The notes under the pieces were generated by a model. It was not told the DNA's origin. It searched no databases and was given only the letters and a program-made list of their open reading frames with translations. This document shows positions 1 through 14,100 of a stretch of DNA of 64,000 nucleotides, one piece after another; positions within the stretch are counted from its first letter, which is position 1, and the number at the start of each line of letters is the position of its first letter. The position numbers were made by a program, and so were the translations under genes. The stretch comes from Limnomonas spitsbergensis (lineage: Eukaryota > Chlorophyta > Chlorophyceae > Chlamydomonadales): NCBI GenBank assembly GCA_037349105.1, contig JAYJMM010000069.1:744001-808000 (forward strand), in the 5' to 3' direction.

Positions 1-2900
1 GCTCTAGTCAGGGGGGTCTGGAAACTTTCTCAAGGGCTGCCTAGGGATGGTGAATACTTAATACCGGCAGAGCCTTTGACCATTCCAGGGACGTGAATTC
101 ATCCCACAGACTTGCCATTAGAGCCGACTAAAGAGCAGGAAGATTGACGGGAGATTGAGTAGACACAAGGTATTTGAAGGATTGATGTTCTGGAGCAACA
201 GCATTGTTGTGACAAGTGCCGTAAAGAGTCTAGCTGACACTAGGATTTTGTTTTTTCACGTCTCAACTTTTTATGACCCCGAATCTACTCTGAAACAATG
301 CACAGTGGCAGTTCGGTGGTGATAAATGGGGTTGAGGGTTAGGGCAGACCTAGTGTCTGGAGTGTGGTAGACGTGGTGGCAATACAGGTGGGGCAGTCGT
401 AGTATACAGATATCTCACACAGGTCAACTCCTTAGTACTTAGTAGGCCCACCTCCGTCCTGTCAAGCACCCAGATTGCATTGGCTATACAAGCCGCATAG
501 GATCAACCGTGGCCGCTTGCTTAAGGGAACCTGGTCCCTCCGAATTTAGCTGGATTATCCAAAACCCAGTTAACTGTACTGCAAAGGGAAACAGATCAGA
601 AACACTACACTTTGCCTTCTGTCAAGGACATACCACCTCTAGGCTATGTTGTATGTACATGCGTGGGCGCTCGTGCCTACTGTGGCCGCAGGCTTGGGGA
701 TGTCCACAACAAAATGGGGAAGGGAATTTGTTTCTAACCGTGGCCACATTGTCGGTTACAGGTATGTCTACATAGGACACAAAGTGGATCGCAGAGTGAA
801 CAGAAAAACAGCCAATTGCCTGCTGTGGCAGCAAGCACGGGGATGAAAGCATATAAATAAAATGTGATGTTCTGCTGGACTGTGAAACCAGGGTAAAACT
901 TCACAACTCGAAATAAGCCAAGGAGAAAGACCAGAGAACAAAATACAGCATGCCATGGCCACAAGCTTGAGTACAGCTACACCTGACAACAAGTTAGCGA
1001 TCTGCCCCGCAACCTTACAGCCAGCGCTGGATTGCCCTTGGTGCCTTTGATGCTGCCAACCGGCAAGGCACCACCGCTCTCAACGATGCAGCTGATCTGG
1101 CACCAAGCACTAGTGTATACCCGCTCTGTTCTTAACCTGCTACCAAGCACGCTAGCGGCGCCATCCAACTCAGCAACCCTGAACCAATGCGATGTCATTA
1201 TGGGCGTCGTCGAGCGGACTTCCCTACTGGCCCAGGTTGCCACCAGTCTAGCAGAGCATCACATTTGGTTTGTTCGTTAAGGCAGCTCGATAACGCAGCC
1301 GGGCGCCTGAAGCAGCAGCCAGTGGCTTATGTTGCTTACGTAGGTCACAGGAACGCGGCCGCAGTTGCCCAAGCTGGTGATCAGGGAGGCTACTTGCTCC
1401 TTAGCCTGGTGTATGTGCAGTGTTGTTAACAGTCCAGCAGAGCATCAGAGCATCACATTTGATGTATGGAACATGTGCCCGTAAACCAGTACGGGCACTT
1501 ATAAGGCTAGGTCAGCGAGCGAAAACCAGTGCGCCCCTGGGCAAGAAACTGACACACAACCACAAAACAAAGGCGTGGGAATGAACCCCATATGCCTGTA
1601 TATGACACGCATGGACTACCATGCAGATATGACATGTTGCTGAGAGTATCTGAGACCTACATTATCAGTGTTATTGCAACCCCAGGCTGTACGGTGTACA
1701 ACAGGATGTTGCTTCGTTCTCCATTCTTACATCTCATCTCTTCGCTTTTCATGCCCGTATCTCCGATGAAAATCCCTCCTCTGGGGCCCCAAGTTGAACT
1801 GTTGAAGTCTCGATAATGTGCAGAACACAGAGGACTTTGAGGTTGAAAGTAAATAACCACTAATGGATATGAAAACGTGTTGCGGCTAAGCTTGAACCCA
1901 GAAAGCAGTGCACGTGGTGTCGTGATTGGTTCGTAGTTTTGTGAACTAGGTCTGTTGGATCGTTGGATGACCATCGCATGCACTTGCATGTGGGATTCAG
2001 TAGAGGGAGGCACATAAGGCACATGCATCGGGGTGAGGGAGGTGAGGGACAAGATAAACATGTGTAAATCGCTGCACTCATGAGCTGATTAAACAGCAAC
2101 AGTAGTACACACAGATGTAACATTGACCCTGAGCTGCTCAGCCCCTTCATCCGCATGGGGCTCATATCGTATCGTTGTTCATAATTCTTTCATAATTTTC
2201 TCATGAGCCGTAAGATGGCCACAGCCGGAATGATAGACTCGGCAGGCCCCAGGCTAGTTCGCGACCCAGCAGAGTCCCAGATCACCGACCTCCGAGGATG
2301 CCAGGGGTGAAGAGCAGGGCAGAAGCAACGGTGTTCGGGCTGAATATGCCTCCGGGGGGGCAGCCGATACGAGATCGCGCGGGCAGCGGCTGGGAGCGTA
2401 TGCTAACGAGCGGAAATAGCGGAATCGCCTCCGTGGCTCAATGGTGGCAAGGCAGGCCACACTGTTTATGGACCCCGCTGATGCACAGCGCCGTAATTTA
2501 GACAGGCCGCGCCGCAAGCCCGCGAGCGTATCATGTTTTGAATGGCCCCCCATGGCCCCGTTGGTTGTTTCCGTTGGGCCTAACGGACTCAACCGACGGA
2601 AACGGAGGAAACAGCACGCATGCAGGCAGTGATGTGGAGCTGTGCCCCCATGCGGGACAACTTACCATCTGCAAAGAAAGACTCTTCCTCCGCCGAAGCA
2701 GGAGGCGTGAGACCGCTCGACCCACAGCAGTTCTATCCTACCAAGGATAGCCCGCTCACGACATTCTGCGGGGCACATTCAACGAAGCGCCAGGCGTTTT
2801 CCCCGCTTACACCTGGAACACGGTTTGAAATCTGCATGACATGCTATGGTAGCTGCACCTTTGCAATATCTACTTATTGCCGATAAACAAAGCTTGCCCG
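1..2900. other. Stretch with no recognisable gene
   Basis: I see no convincing exon here. Open frames are short and of random composition. Copies of a dispersed short repeat containing GAGCATCACATTTG lie at 859-881 (minus), 1251-1268 and 1432-1475. The 1432 copy is followed by a longer block that includes AGCGAGCGAAAACCAGTG, found in inverse orientation near 44.4 kb. Confidence 0.5.
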
Positions 2901-3042
2901 CATGCGCACACGCATTTTCACTGCTCGACTGCATGCTCACCATGCTGCGATCACTCCTGATCATCACCGCCCCCTTCGCGCTTCTCTATCTTACTGGCTC
3001 CCGCATGACTGCCTCGCCTTCCTCCACTGCGACTCCTGGCAG

Positions 3043-3198
3043 TAGTCTGGTACAATGGCACCCCAGGTGCGATCATGCAGAGCGAATATTGGATCACCCT
3101 TGGCCCCCAGGGCGTTGGCGTGGACATCAACAACTCGTGCGCGGCCTGGAACTACTGCGGACCGGCCGACCGGCATCATTTCCAGACGTGGTGTCCAG
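3043..3198 (+). CDS. Possible early exon of the downstream secreted-protein gene
   Basis: This short GC-rich block lies between a CAG acceptor and a GTCAGC donor. It reads in one frame as a Cys- and Trp-containing segment with the motifs YWITLGPQ, AAWNYCGPAD and FQTWCPG, which looks like extracellular protein sequence rather than random translation. In another frame, 2938-3030, a hydrophobic stretch (LRSLLIITAPFALLYLTG) resembles a signal peptide, but I could not join it in phase to this exon. I recognise no domain. It may belong to the SRCR/lectin gene that starts around 4.9 kb or to a separate small gene. It could also be chance. Confidence 0.28.
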
Positions 3199-3299
3199 GT
3201 CAGCAGGATTGATCGGTGTTCTCGTGCGTGGAGACCGAGTCGCAAACTGCGACGCGACGTCAAGTTGCGTTCGCTTTTCCATTTTTTTCATGTTGTGAA

Positions 3300-4900
3300 A
3301 ACGTGGCAATAATTCCGCCATTGCAGAGACTCGCTGGTTGATTGGACCCCTGCATTGGACAGTTGTCAAATTTGAGATCTGCCAACAGGTTTTCATAATT
3401 CTTTTAATACTATTCCATCTTAAGTTTGGATAGTTGGACTGAAAGCAAATTTGGAAATCCAGTTAGAGCTCAAGCTTTAGGACGTAACAAGGCAGAATCT
3501 GACAGATCAAACTGAATAGCATGCTTTCTTTCTTTGCACTGGAGGGGCATTGATGTCTGTAGTTCACTCCTGCCCCCGCCCACCTGCCCCTGGCAATTTT
3601 AAGATTTCCACGTCAAGGAATAATCGGACCAAGTACCGGTATCTGACCTCGTGCTTTGGACCCTAGCTCCAAGTAGTAGCGTCAGGTAATAGCAATGCAG
3701 ACCATAGAGCACTCAGACAAAGTTACATGTATGGGAGGAGAGGTACCGGTCCATCACGAATCCTGCCTGCCCCCACCCACCCCCCTGGCTAATGGCCCCA
3801 CCCTCCAGCATTTTGAGAATAATCTGGCAACTCTTGCCTGTCTGACCACATGTCTTTGACCCTGTGGCCCGTGTAGCCACGTCTGCACATTTTTGCACAA
3901 TTTGTGTGACAATGAGTGGCGGCCACTGCGCCTTGGACCACCAAAACTGAAAGCAGATTCAAGGACAAACGCGGGACCTACAGCAATTGAAAACCTTAAC
4001 CCATCCGATCCATAAATGCCCGCGGGTTGGAGTGAGGACGGATGCCGTGGCCAAAGGAGGCTACATGCCTCATTAGATTGCAAGGCCAGGCGCACTCTTT
4101 ATAATGTTCGTGTTTTTCTACAGGCTTGTAGGGCATCACCGATGCCTGGTCCTGACTGCCAGAATCAGATTTATTTTGTGTGCATGGACTTTTCTGGCCG
4201 TATCTGCGTAGACTTTTCCCAGCGGGATTTATTTGACATGACAGACCCTTCGGTGCATAGTAAACTATGTTATTTTCAAGGAGATTCCCAGTAGGGGTGC
4301 AGGAGAGCTGTTTTAATCCACGGCACCGTTGCATCTGTCAAAATTTGTTCTTGTTCTTTCTCAAGAAAAACAATGGTTGATTTTTATTTCCGTAAAACCG
4401 GTTTGACTTTGCGTTCAATTAAATATTTTTTGGACGTGCGCAGAGTGATGCGCGACAGAATAATAACATCAGGGGTGCGCGGCTGGTCAGTCACGGACGA
4501 AGACAACTATTTCTAGGGATGCGCGTAGTTTTTCCGGCACCAAGTATCGAAAATCGCGCGCTAGCGCTGTAGCGCGCGACTGTTTGATTCGTCATCCGTT
4601 CAGTCATCCTTGTCAAGTCTGATCAAGTAGTACCATATAACACTACTGGTAGCCTGCAGGGCTGTTCAGTTGAGGGCAGTTGGCCTAAACTGGGCTCTCC
4701 AACGCCTCTCTCCGCAGCGTCCTCGGCATTCCATTCCGGCTCCTCCTCCCTCTCCTCCTCCTCCTCCTCCTCCTCCTTGTCCTCTGCTCCCACTGGGCAT
4801 CACCGTGACCCTGGGCATCACTGTACCCTGGGCATCAACTTAACACTAACCCCTAAACCCTAAGCCCTTAAACCCAATACAACCCTCAACCCTAACCTAG
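3300..4900. other. Non-coding stretch with telomere-like motifs at its end
   Basis: There is no recognisable gene. A short TCC microsatellite lies near 4740-4780. Degenerate CCCTAAA-type motifs (the complement of the plant/green-algal telomere repeat) run from about 4845 to 4898, immediately before the acceptor of the exon at 4901. Confidence 0.45.
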
Positions 4901-5100
4901 GTGGGCGTGACCAGCAGTGGCACCCAGGGCATCACCGTGACCCAAGGCAAGAGTGACAGCAGCTTCAGATCCCAAGAGACCTCCCAGGGTATGGTGGTGA
5001 CCAAGGACCATTCCTCCTCAAAGAACATCGAAGACACCGCCTCCAGCGCGTCCACCTGGTCAGGCAGCACCACAGCTGGGAAGAAGGATTCCTTCAGCAG
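4901..5100 (+). CDS. Ser/Thr-rich exon
   Basis: The exon is bounded by the acceptor CCTAACCTAG and the donor GTGGGC and ends in phase 2, matching the phase-2 acceptor of the exon at 5906. It encodes a low-complexity Ser/Thr/Gly segment (TSSGTQGITVTQGKSD and similar), the kind of sequence that is often O-glycosylated in wall or secreted proteins. There is no known domain. It is the first exon I can place confidently in the gene. Confidence 0.5.
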
Positions 5101-8100
5101 GTGGGCTGAGGTTAGGATTTAATTCATTTTCAGGTGTGGATGTTCATAGGTTGCTAGGTTGCATATGTACCGCAGGGCACAAAGGGGAAGCATGGGGAAG
5201 ACGGCTTTATTCAGGAGGGAGGCTATTCAGGAACTATTTCATTTCCATGTTTAATTATTTATACATAAGGGCGCCAAGGTGCACAAAGTCCATGCAGCAC
5301 CCAAGGGTGCGTGGGGAAGATTGATCAATTTAGCAAGTAGGCCAGTGAGCATGTATCTCCTTTTTATGTTTAACCGTTTGTAGGGTGCCAAGGTGCGCAT
5401 GCATACCACGGGGTACCAAGGGGCGCAATGGGAAGGCGGATTGGATCCACAGGAGGGCTGTTGTTAGGACCTTAGGGCGTCATTCACCTAATGAGAATGA
5501 CCCATGCGCCTCTTGGCTTGATACTCTCCAGACTGAGGCTGCAGACGCGCCGTCATTACCCTCCTCCATCCCACTGCCCCCTCCTCCTCCCCCCCCCGCT
5601 GCCCCCTCCCCCCTCCCGCCCCCCCACACCCACCTGCAACCGCTGGGCCATACACACCTGATATCGCTGCCCCCCTCCTACTCCTCCATCCCGCTGCCCC
5701 CTCCCGCCCCCCCACACCCACCTGCAACCGCTGGGCCATACACACCTGATATAGCTGTCCCCCTCCTACTCCTCCATCCCGCTGCCCCCTCCCGCCCCCC
5801 ACACCCACCTGCAACCGCCCGGCCATACAACCTAATACCGCTGTCCCCCTCCCTCCTCCCTCCCCCCATCCTCCCCCCTCCCGCCCACCCACACCCATCC
5901 TGCAGGTCGACCACCAATGAGGTCGGCCAGCATGCAGATGCCTCCCGCACGTCTGAGGTCAGTCACGGCACCACCACCTCCGACCAGACCATGGTAGGCA
6001 CCTCTGCCACCACCGAGACAGGACAGAGCGTCACCCCTGAGCAGTCCAGCTTGAAAACCCGCTCCCAGGAGCTGTCTAACTCCCAGGGGGATACATCGAC
6101 CAGCGGGAACTCCTTCAGCGCCAGCAACACCGGCAGCTCGTCCGGCACCACGTCGGGCAGCCACACCGACACTAACACCAACCAGGTCCACGTGGGGACA
6201 GGGTTTGGCTTTGAGCGGCGGCGGCGGCTATCCCAGGCTGCACCCAGGAGTGCCTGGGGGGTGCACACGGATAGTCGCTGCAAAACTTGGCCTGCTGGGC
6301 TCATCGAACCTGCTGCACAACGGCCCACACGTGCTGTCCGGGCTGGCCGGGTGCGGCATGAGAGCTCTTCCCTGGCCCACAACAGTGAGCAGACACAGAC
6401 CAGCGGCAGGCACCTCCGACGCCCAGGGCTCCGCCGACGGCGAGACTGCCAGCAGCAGCCAGGCCTTCACTTCGAGCAAGCAGAGAACCACTGGCATCGA
6501 TAGAAGCACAACCAACACAGAGTCTAACACCATGACCACAGGGTGGGTGGAGGTTGGATGACCAGAGAGTGTAGGGTTCTTTAGGATGACCACAGGCTGC
6601 AGGTGATCACAGAGCAAGGTCGAGACTCCTCTGTAAACACTGATGATCACAGAGCACATCTGACGCTCCTTTCTGTGTGCAGGTGGTCACAGAGTACGGC
6701 TGAGACTAGTGGGTCGGAGCAGGCCTTCAGCTCCTCACACACCAGCGACAAGGGCGGCTCCATGGAACAGCAGCGCTCAGTGGGCGTCGGCACCACCTCC
6801 AGCAGCGGGCAGTCCGCCTCGGACACAACAACCGTAAGCCTGGTATCGGGCCGTGAGGTGTCGGAGAGCGCTGCGGTTGCGCAGGAGGTCAGCAGGGCAA
6901 CTACGGCCAACAAGGGCAGCAGTATCTCCCAGTCCCTGCAGCAGATGCTCCAGAACTCCCAGGAGAGCTCCAAGTCAAACACGTTTCAGAAGGAGGTGCG
7001 ACAGCTGTCCTTCTCTGCACTTCCTTTTGTTTTTGACACAGCTATCCTGGTACCTCCCCGTTTCACTTTCAATTGCTGGAGTTGTATGCTCTTAATTTTT
7101 TTAGTCTAAACAGGACAGCTAAGCATGCGCGATACAAAAATGTGCCCCGCCCTCACACACCCATCGCCCCCTCCGCCTCGTGTTTTGCCGCACCTGCATC
7201 AGATACCTCTCTGACCTGCTGTGCCTTCCGCCCTTTTGGTTCAACGCCCGTAGACTATTGACTTACGGCATCGCTTCACCTTTTCTGTGCGAGTGTGCGG
7301 CTGGAATTTTGGTGAAGGTCAAATGGGATGCCTGGCAATGGCTCTTGGCATTGCGCAGTGCCCTTTGGTATGAGCAGTGTCTGTTCATACTGTGTCAGTG
7401 CTGGAATGATTTGCGAGTGCAGATGCCACGTACCTGATCATGGAGCCCCAGATGCTGGTCAAATAACCGTGTGTAAAAAATGGCTTTCTCACCCCCTGGT
7501 CCCGTGCAGACAACGCACGGCTTCTCATGGGGGGTACGACGTCACCATCCAGCACTCTCTGGCTCAGACCCTTGACCCAAGCACGCAGAAGGTAGCAGTA
7601 TTACTTAGGGTGAGACTCGGTGCGGTGCAAACATTTCGTTTACAGGTTTAGGGTTTAGGGGTTAGGGTCAAGAGGTTAGGGGGATTTTCCTGCTAAAGCT
7701 TGCTGGGCGGCAGTATTAGCCAAGGTGAGACTGGGTGTGGTACACACATGAAGTTGCTGTGGGGGATGGAAGGGGAGGATCCTGCTAAAGCTTTCAAGGC
7801 GGTGAGACTGAGAGCTGTGCGCGCATTTGGGGGGGGGGGGATGGGAGAATCTTGCCAAATCTTGCAAGGTGACATTAGCCAAGGTGAGACTGGGTGTGGT
7901 GCAGAAATTGTATTTTCGGGGAGGGAGGGAGAATCTTGAAAAGTCTTGCAAGTTATTACTGCAGGTGAGACTGAGATCGGGACACCCATTTCATTTGTTG
8001 GGGGGTGGAATGGGATAATCCTGCTCCAGCTTGCAAGGAGCTTTTCCTCCAGCAAGACTGATTACCAGGCCCACACTGGATGTATGTAGGTGAGAAGGGA

Positions 8101-11100
8101 GATAGGGAAAATCTGGCTAAAGCTCGTGTTATGAGACGCGCTTGAACATTCATGAGGGGTCGGCATCCTCCGTCATATCACCGTACCAGGTGGCTGATCG
8201 GAATCAGCGTCCAAGCCTCCCAAGTCCCCCCACCTACCCAAAACCCTTATTTGACCACAAACCTACACCTTACAACCTAATTCCTAAACATGCCACCCAA
8301 CAATTTTGCACCGACTCTTGCAGCGCTCAACTATAAACCCTGACACTTGAACCCTTCACTCTCAATCCCAAGCTCTGAACCAAACACCCTTAATTTTGGC
8401 CCGATGATTTGAATCCTACGAGAATACGCGATTTACAGCGTATGCCAAGGTCTCAACTAAAGGCTTTGGCGGCCAGATTCGTCTGCCTGTCTCCGGCGTC
8501 ATCAGTGTACAGGTCAGCAAAGGAGAAGCCACGGTGGATGTGACCCAGCGCCTCCTCTGCGGCGGCCCGCTGCCCGAGATCATCAACTTAGAACCAGACC
8601 CCTTCTACTTCTCCAAGCCGCTCGGGGCGATCAAGTACTACTTCTCCTCGACCGCGACGTCCTACCGCAACGCCTTCGAGACGTGCAAGAAGCTGGGTAA
8701 CGGAGCCTTCCTGTTGCAGCCGAAGACACTGGTTGAGCAGGAGGGCCTGTTGGCTGCGCTGCTAAGGGATCCTGGTTCGGCGGCCTTCACGCCCTATCTA
8801 TGGGGTAGGAAAGAACAAGAGGAGGGATTTGCCCCTCTAGGGGAATGAGGTCTGAGGGAAGTGCGCAGTACAGGGATCAAATCACATGTGCAATGGGGTA
8901 GGGAATAACAAGAGAAGGGCTGCGCCTCCCTAGGGACATGAGGCCTGAAGGAAGAGCACAGATCAGGGATCACGTCACATAGGGGGTAAGGAAAAAAAAA
9001 CAAGGTTGGATCGATGGGAAGTCGTTCAAATGTGATGTGCTGCTGGACTGTATAATGGCTTCAAACCAGGCTTCAGACCAGGCTTCAAACTAGGATTCAA
9101 ACCAGGCTTCAGACCAGGCTTCAAACCAGGCTTCAAACTAGGATTCAAACCAGGCTTCAAACCAGGCTTCAAACCAGGCTTCAAACTAGGATTCAAACCA
9201 GGCTTCAGACCAGGCTTCAAACCAGGTTTCAGACCAGGCTTCAGACCAGGCTTCAAACCAGGCTCCAAACCAGGCTTCAGACCAGGCTTCAGACCAGGCT
9301 TCAGACCAGGCTTCAGACCAGGCTTCAGACCAGGCTTCAAACCAGGCTTCAGACCAGGCTTCAGACCAGGCTTCAAACCAGGCTTCAGACCAGGCTTCAG
9401 ACCAGGATTCAGACCAGGCTTCAAACCAGGCTTCAAACCAGGCTTCAAACCAGGCTTCAAACCAGGCTTCAAACCAGGCTTTAAACCAGGCTTCAAACCA
9501 GGCTTCAGACCAGGATTCAAACCAGGCTTCAAACCAGGCTTCAGACCAGGCTTCAGACGAGGCTTCAGACCAGGCTTCAGACCAGGCTTCAGACCAGGCT
9601 TCAAACCAGGCTTCAAACCAGGCTTCAAACCAGGCTTCAAACCAGGCTTCAGACCAGGCTTCAGACCAGGCTTCAGACCAGGCTTCAGACCAGGCTTCAG
9701 ACCAGGCTTCAAACCAGGCTTCAAACCAGGCTTCAAACCAGGCTTCAAACCAGGCTTCAAACCAGGATTCAAACCAGGCTTCAAACCAGGCTCAAAACCA
9801 GGCTTCAAACCAGGCTTCAAACCAGGCTTCAAACCAGGCTTCAGACCAGGCTCCAAACCAGGCTTCAAACCAGGCTTCAAACCAGGCTTCAAACCAGGAT
9901 TCAAACCAGGCTTCAAACCAGGCTTCAAACCAGGCTTCAAACCAGGCTTCAAACCAGGCTTCAAACCAGGCTTCAAACCAGGCTTCAAACCAGGCTTCAA
10001 ACCAGGCTTCAAACCAGGCTTCAAACCAGGCTTCAGACCAGGCTTCAGACCAGGCTTCAGACCAGGCTTCAAACCAGGCTTCAAACCAGGCTCCAAACCA
10101 GGCTTTAAACCAGGCTAATTTGAGAAACGGTTTCCAAAATGGTCAATTAAAAAAAACAGTTTCGCCGTTTCTGTATCGCTGGTCATTTAACCATTAACCA
10201 GCCCCCCCCCCTACACACACACACATGCAGGTTCGCTCCGCACTGGGGCTGCTTTGCCTGCGGCACCTCCAACACATACACCGACTCCCCCGGCCAGCTG
10301 GAGTGCATGATCTGCCTGGGCAGGGCATACAACCCGGACGCGCTTGAATCCACTTTGGAAATGACGGCCTTTGTTGCAAATTATGGCAACACAAAGTGCT
10401 CCTTCAATACTCCTGCGGCACCGAATCAGGTGGGACAACCCTCAACACTCAACCCTAAAACCAGGGTAGCACGATACGCCACAATACGGCACAGGTTCAG
10501 ACGGGTTGTGCTACCCAGGATCGGACCTTGATCGATGGCGCAAGCATCAGGGCTAGCTGGATCAAGCCCTGCCGGCTGCAGCCCCCAGGTTCTGCACTGG
10601 GGGCAGGGTCACTAGGGGTCCCCCCGGGTTCCAAAGGAAGGACAACCAAACGCACATGAGGTACCCAAACTTGTGTCAAGAAAAAAAGGAAATCCATACA
10701 GCATAAGGTGCCCATATACCGTAGATTTGATTTGCCTTCCCTCGGGTATGTAAACACGATCTTTTGCATGCTGCCCTCAGGGCAAATTATCGACCAAAAC
10801 TCTCAATTCCTGACTGGACATTGGCGTCGAGAATTAAGAATGAGCAAATTCTTGGATCCCTCAAAAACCCCAAACAACATAAATTATGAGAGAAGGCAAA
10901 TCAAATCTACGTTATGCGGTATAAAAACATATTTAACCCCATATATGGGTACAGCAAGGGTACAGCCACCCCTAGCCAAGATCCTTACCGTCTCTCTTGG
11001 CGCTCTGACTAAGCCCGGATTTGCGCACGCAGAGCCCTCCCCCTCCAGCGCTCCCTGCCCCCCTGGCAAACTGCTCGGCGCTTTGGGAGAGTGTCATGGA

Positions 11101-14100
11101 GAAAAACGCCTCAGCCACCTCCGCCTGTGGCCTCATGATCAACTCCAGCTTTGTCAACGATGCGCCCTGGGGCTGTCCCACCAACCTCACCGTCCAGAGC
11201 TGCATCCTCGAGCTGGCGCCGCTCGTCAGCTGGATGGTGGCCGAGCGGTGCTGCAACCCGCTCTCTACACTGCTTGAGGTGTTCCGGCCAAAGGCCCGGC
11301 CCTGTGTGGCCACCACCATGATGCCGCTGAGGCACGCGTTTGGCTTCTTTCACGAGCAGGCAGGATGCAACAATAGGGTGCGGCTGGTCAACGGATGGCA
11401 GGACGGCTCCTCTGGCAGGTGAGCAGAAAGAGGGACATGCAGCAGGCAGTTGGGTTGGGGCAGTGTAGGAAGTGGCTTGTGTTGCAGGTGGGCTGGGGAT
11501 GGGGACGGATCATCTCGTGGGTGGTCAGAGAGAGGGTGCCTGCAGCAGGCGAGTAGGTAGGGGCAGGGTGGGGACTGGGGACAGGGTTACATCTCACTGA
11601 GTCAGGTGGGCAGAGGATGGGGGACGGCTCCTTTGGCAGTTGGAAGGGGGATGGGGGGCAGCTTGTGTGGCAGATGGGTGTAGGGTGGGGGGCAGTCATA
11701 TCGTATGCACAAAGGAGGTGGGGGACAACAGGTTAAGAGGGTGGATAGAGGGGGGTGGACGGCTTATGTTATTGGCGGAAAGCCAGAGGGTGGGGGACTG
11801 TTCACGTAGCAAGTGGACAGTGGGGAGGACTGCAGCAGGAAGGGGGTTGATGCAAGGACTTGTTTGCAGAGCAACCATTGGCCTCCTGGTTGTCTATGGC
11901 TTGTAGAAGTTTGGATGTAAAATCCAAGGGAGATTGTTGGGAGGTATTGTATAGAAGAAAGTGCAGCGATGTGCATGCTGTGGGGCGCTCTTGCTCCTGT
12001 TTCGCACCTGCCGGGAACAAAGGTCAAGGCCCTTAGATGTTATCCTACTGCTGTGTGCAACCGCAGGGTGGAGGTCTGCCACCAGGGTGTGGGCTCTGAT
12101 GGTGAAATGCAGACATTATGCGGCAGGGTCTGCGACGATTTGTGAGACGATGACGACGCGGGCGTAGTTTGCAGGGAGCTGGGCTTCGATGGAGGGTACT
12201 CGGAGTTGAGCGGTTCGTTTGGGCCAGGTCAGTGACTGGGTGCACACATCTCAATTGACAGATGTAGGTCCCTTACCAGGGTAGCTCATTTTTTGTTTCT
12301 AGGTATTGCTGCATGGCAGGCCTACAGAGCTTCGCCCTCAAATTGGGGCTCTCGCAATTTCTTGCCTGGCTTGGGCGGTATTTTGCATTGAATGTACATG
12401 GTGCGGAACTCGTGTCAATAAGAAGAATGGCAAGGGAACAAAACCAAACAAATGAGTGTTACACGTGCTCGTCGTTGGAGGGTTCAGGGTTGAAAATGGC
12501 GCCCGCCAAGGAAGAGTGATGGAATGAAGTTAAACAGCACCATGAAGATAAAAGCTCCGACGAAAGGCAGGGAGACAGTTCTGCGAAGGAAAGGCAATGC
12601 GCAAAATTCGAGTTCCGGGGAAGATGATGAAACGACACTGAGCAGGGCAAGGCATAGTAATTCATAAATTTCCCTTCATTGTCAGGCAAGGAAACAGGAA
12701 AAACGAGAAACTTCGCTGGGTGGGCCTATCTCTCCCACTTCCTCATGACAGGGGGTCTCCCGGTTCCACATTTGTTTGGGACATAACCCCTCCCATCTCT
12801 TCCTGTTGTATGGCTGCCCGTTCCATTTTTTCCCGACCTTACATCCCTCCCAGATCTTATGCTATGTAGCTGCCTGCTCAATATTTCTGGACCTGCCTTC
12901 CCCCTCTAAGTCACCTGATCTCCCTTCCCAGGCTTTGAGTGGCAGAAGATCTGGATGCACAGAGTGCAGTGCAACGGCACAGAGACCGGCCTGGCACAAT
13001 GCAAATTCTACGACAACAGCACTTGGGGCAAGCACACGTGCTCGGTAGGAAGACAAGAATAAATAAAGGGGGCAAGGGCTGCGTCCGCACCTATGACATC
13101 ATAATATGAAGAAACTTTTAGGGGAAATTTCATAAATTTCTATGCAGTTGTGTAGGTTTCCATTGAGTACCGGTATGGTAATGACTACCCGTGCACTGAC
13201 GTCGTCGTAGTTCCGCTCAAATCAAATCAAGGGGGGGGGATTCACACTCCGCAGAAGTACCCGAGTCCCATGCTGATCCTGGGTGGTCCTGGGGGAACCT
13301 GCGCAGTCCCACTGCACAGGACCTTGATCCCAGCAACAGTCCTGAGTCCCATGGCTGGGATCACCTTCTGGGACCAGTGGTAGACATGTTTATAAACATG
13401 TTTTTAAGCACACTTGCACTAAGTGGTCACTATGCACCACTACCTAGTAAGTTTGTATGCCCATGCAAGCTCGGAAACGACGGTATTGCAGCAATTTCCC
13501 ACTATGATCCCATCACCTGATCCCATGCACTGATCCCGTTTAGTCCCACGGGCACCCACCATGTTTTCGACATTGTGCGCGCTCCAATACCCTCGAATCG
13601 TATCATTGAAGTTCAGCATGCATATAACTCGCACTGCGGTCCTCTCCATCTCGACCAGGCGTGGTGCGAGAACTAAGATTCCTGTTTGCAGGGGCGGGGC
13701 GTTCCTAACTTGGTCTCGCCAGCTCTGGGGCGTCGGGCATAAGCCAAATAATATTAATTAAGGTCGTTGCTGAGTGGGCACAATTTATGTACATGCTGGT
13801 GGATATGGCTTAGCGGGGGGGGTCGCGTAAGCCCGTACTTTAAACAGGCCCCCTCCGTTATTGACACAAAAGCATCCCCAAGCCTTCATGTCGAACATTT
13901 AAACAGTTTATATTATATTGATATTGTTCGCTACAAAGAACTGCTGAATAGCCCCTTGCCTGAGTCTGCCCGTCATCTGGCTTGGGCGAACGGCTTCAGC
14001 AGCAGGAGGGACCAAGCAAGCATTTCTACTTCGTGCAACCATGGAGAGATATGGCAGAAATGTAGGGTGCTGAGACACCTAGTGTGCGTGTCGTGTTTGC

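Noticed and set aside
5488..5950. Gly-rich minus-strand frames
   Set aside because: They are antisense of a C-rich intronic repeat before an acceptor.
9026..10096. Minus-strand 356-residue open frame made of (Gly-Leu-Lys-Pro)n
   Set aside because: It is only the translation of a 12-bp minisatellite; a 12-bp unit keeps any stop-free frame open.
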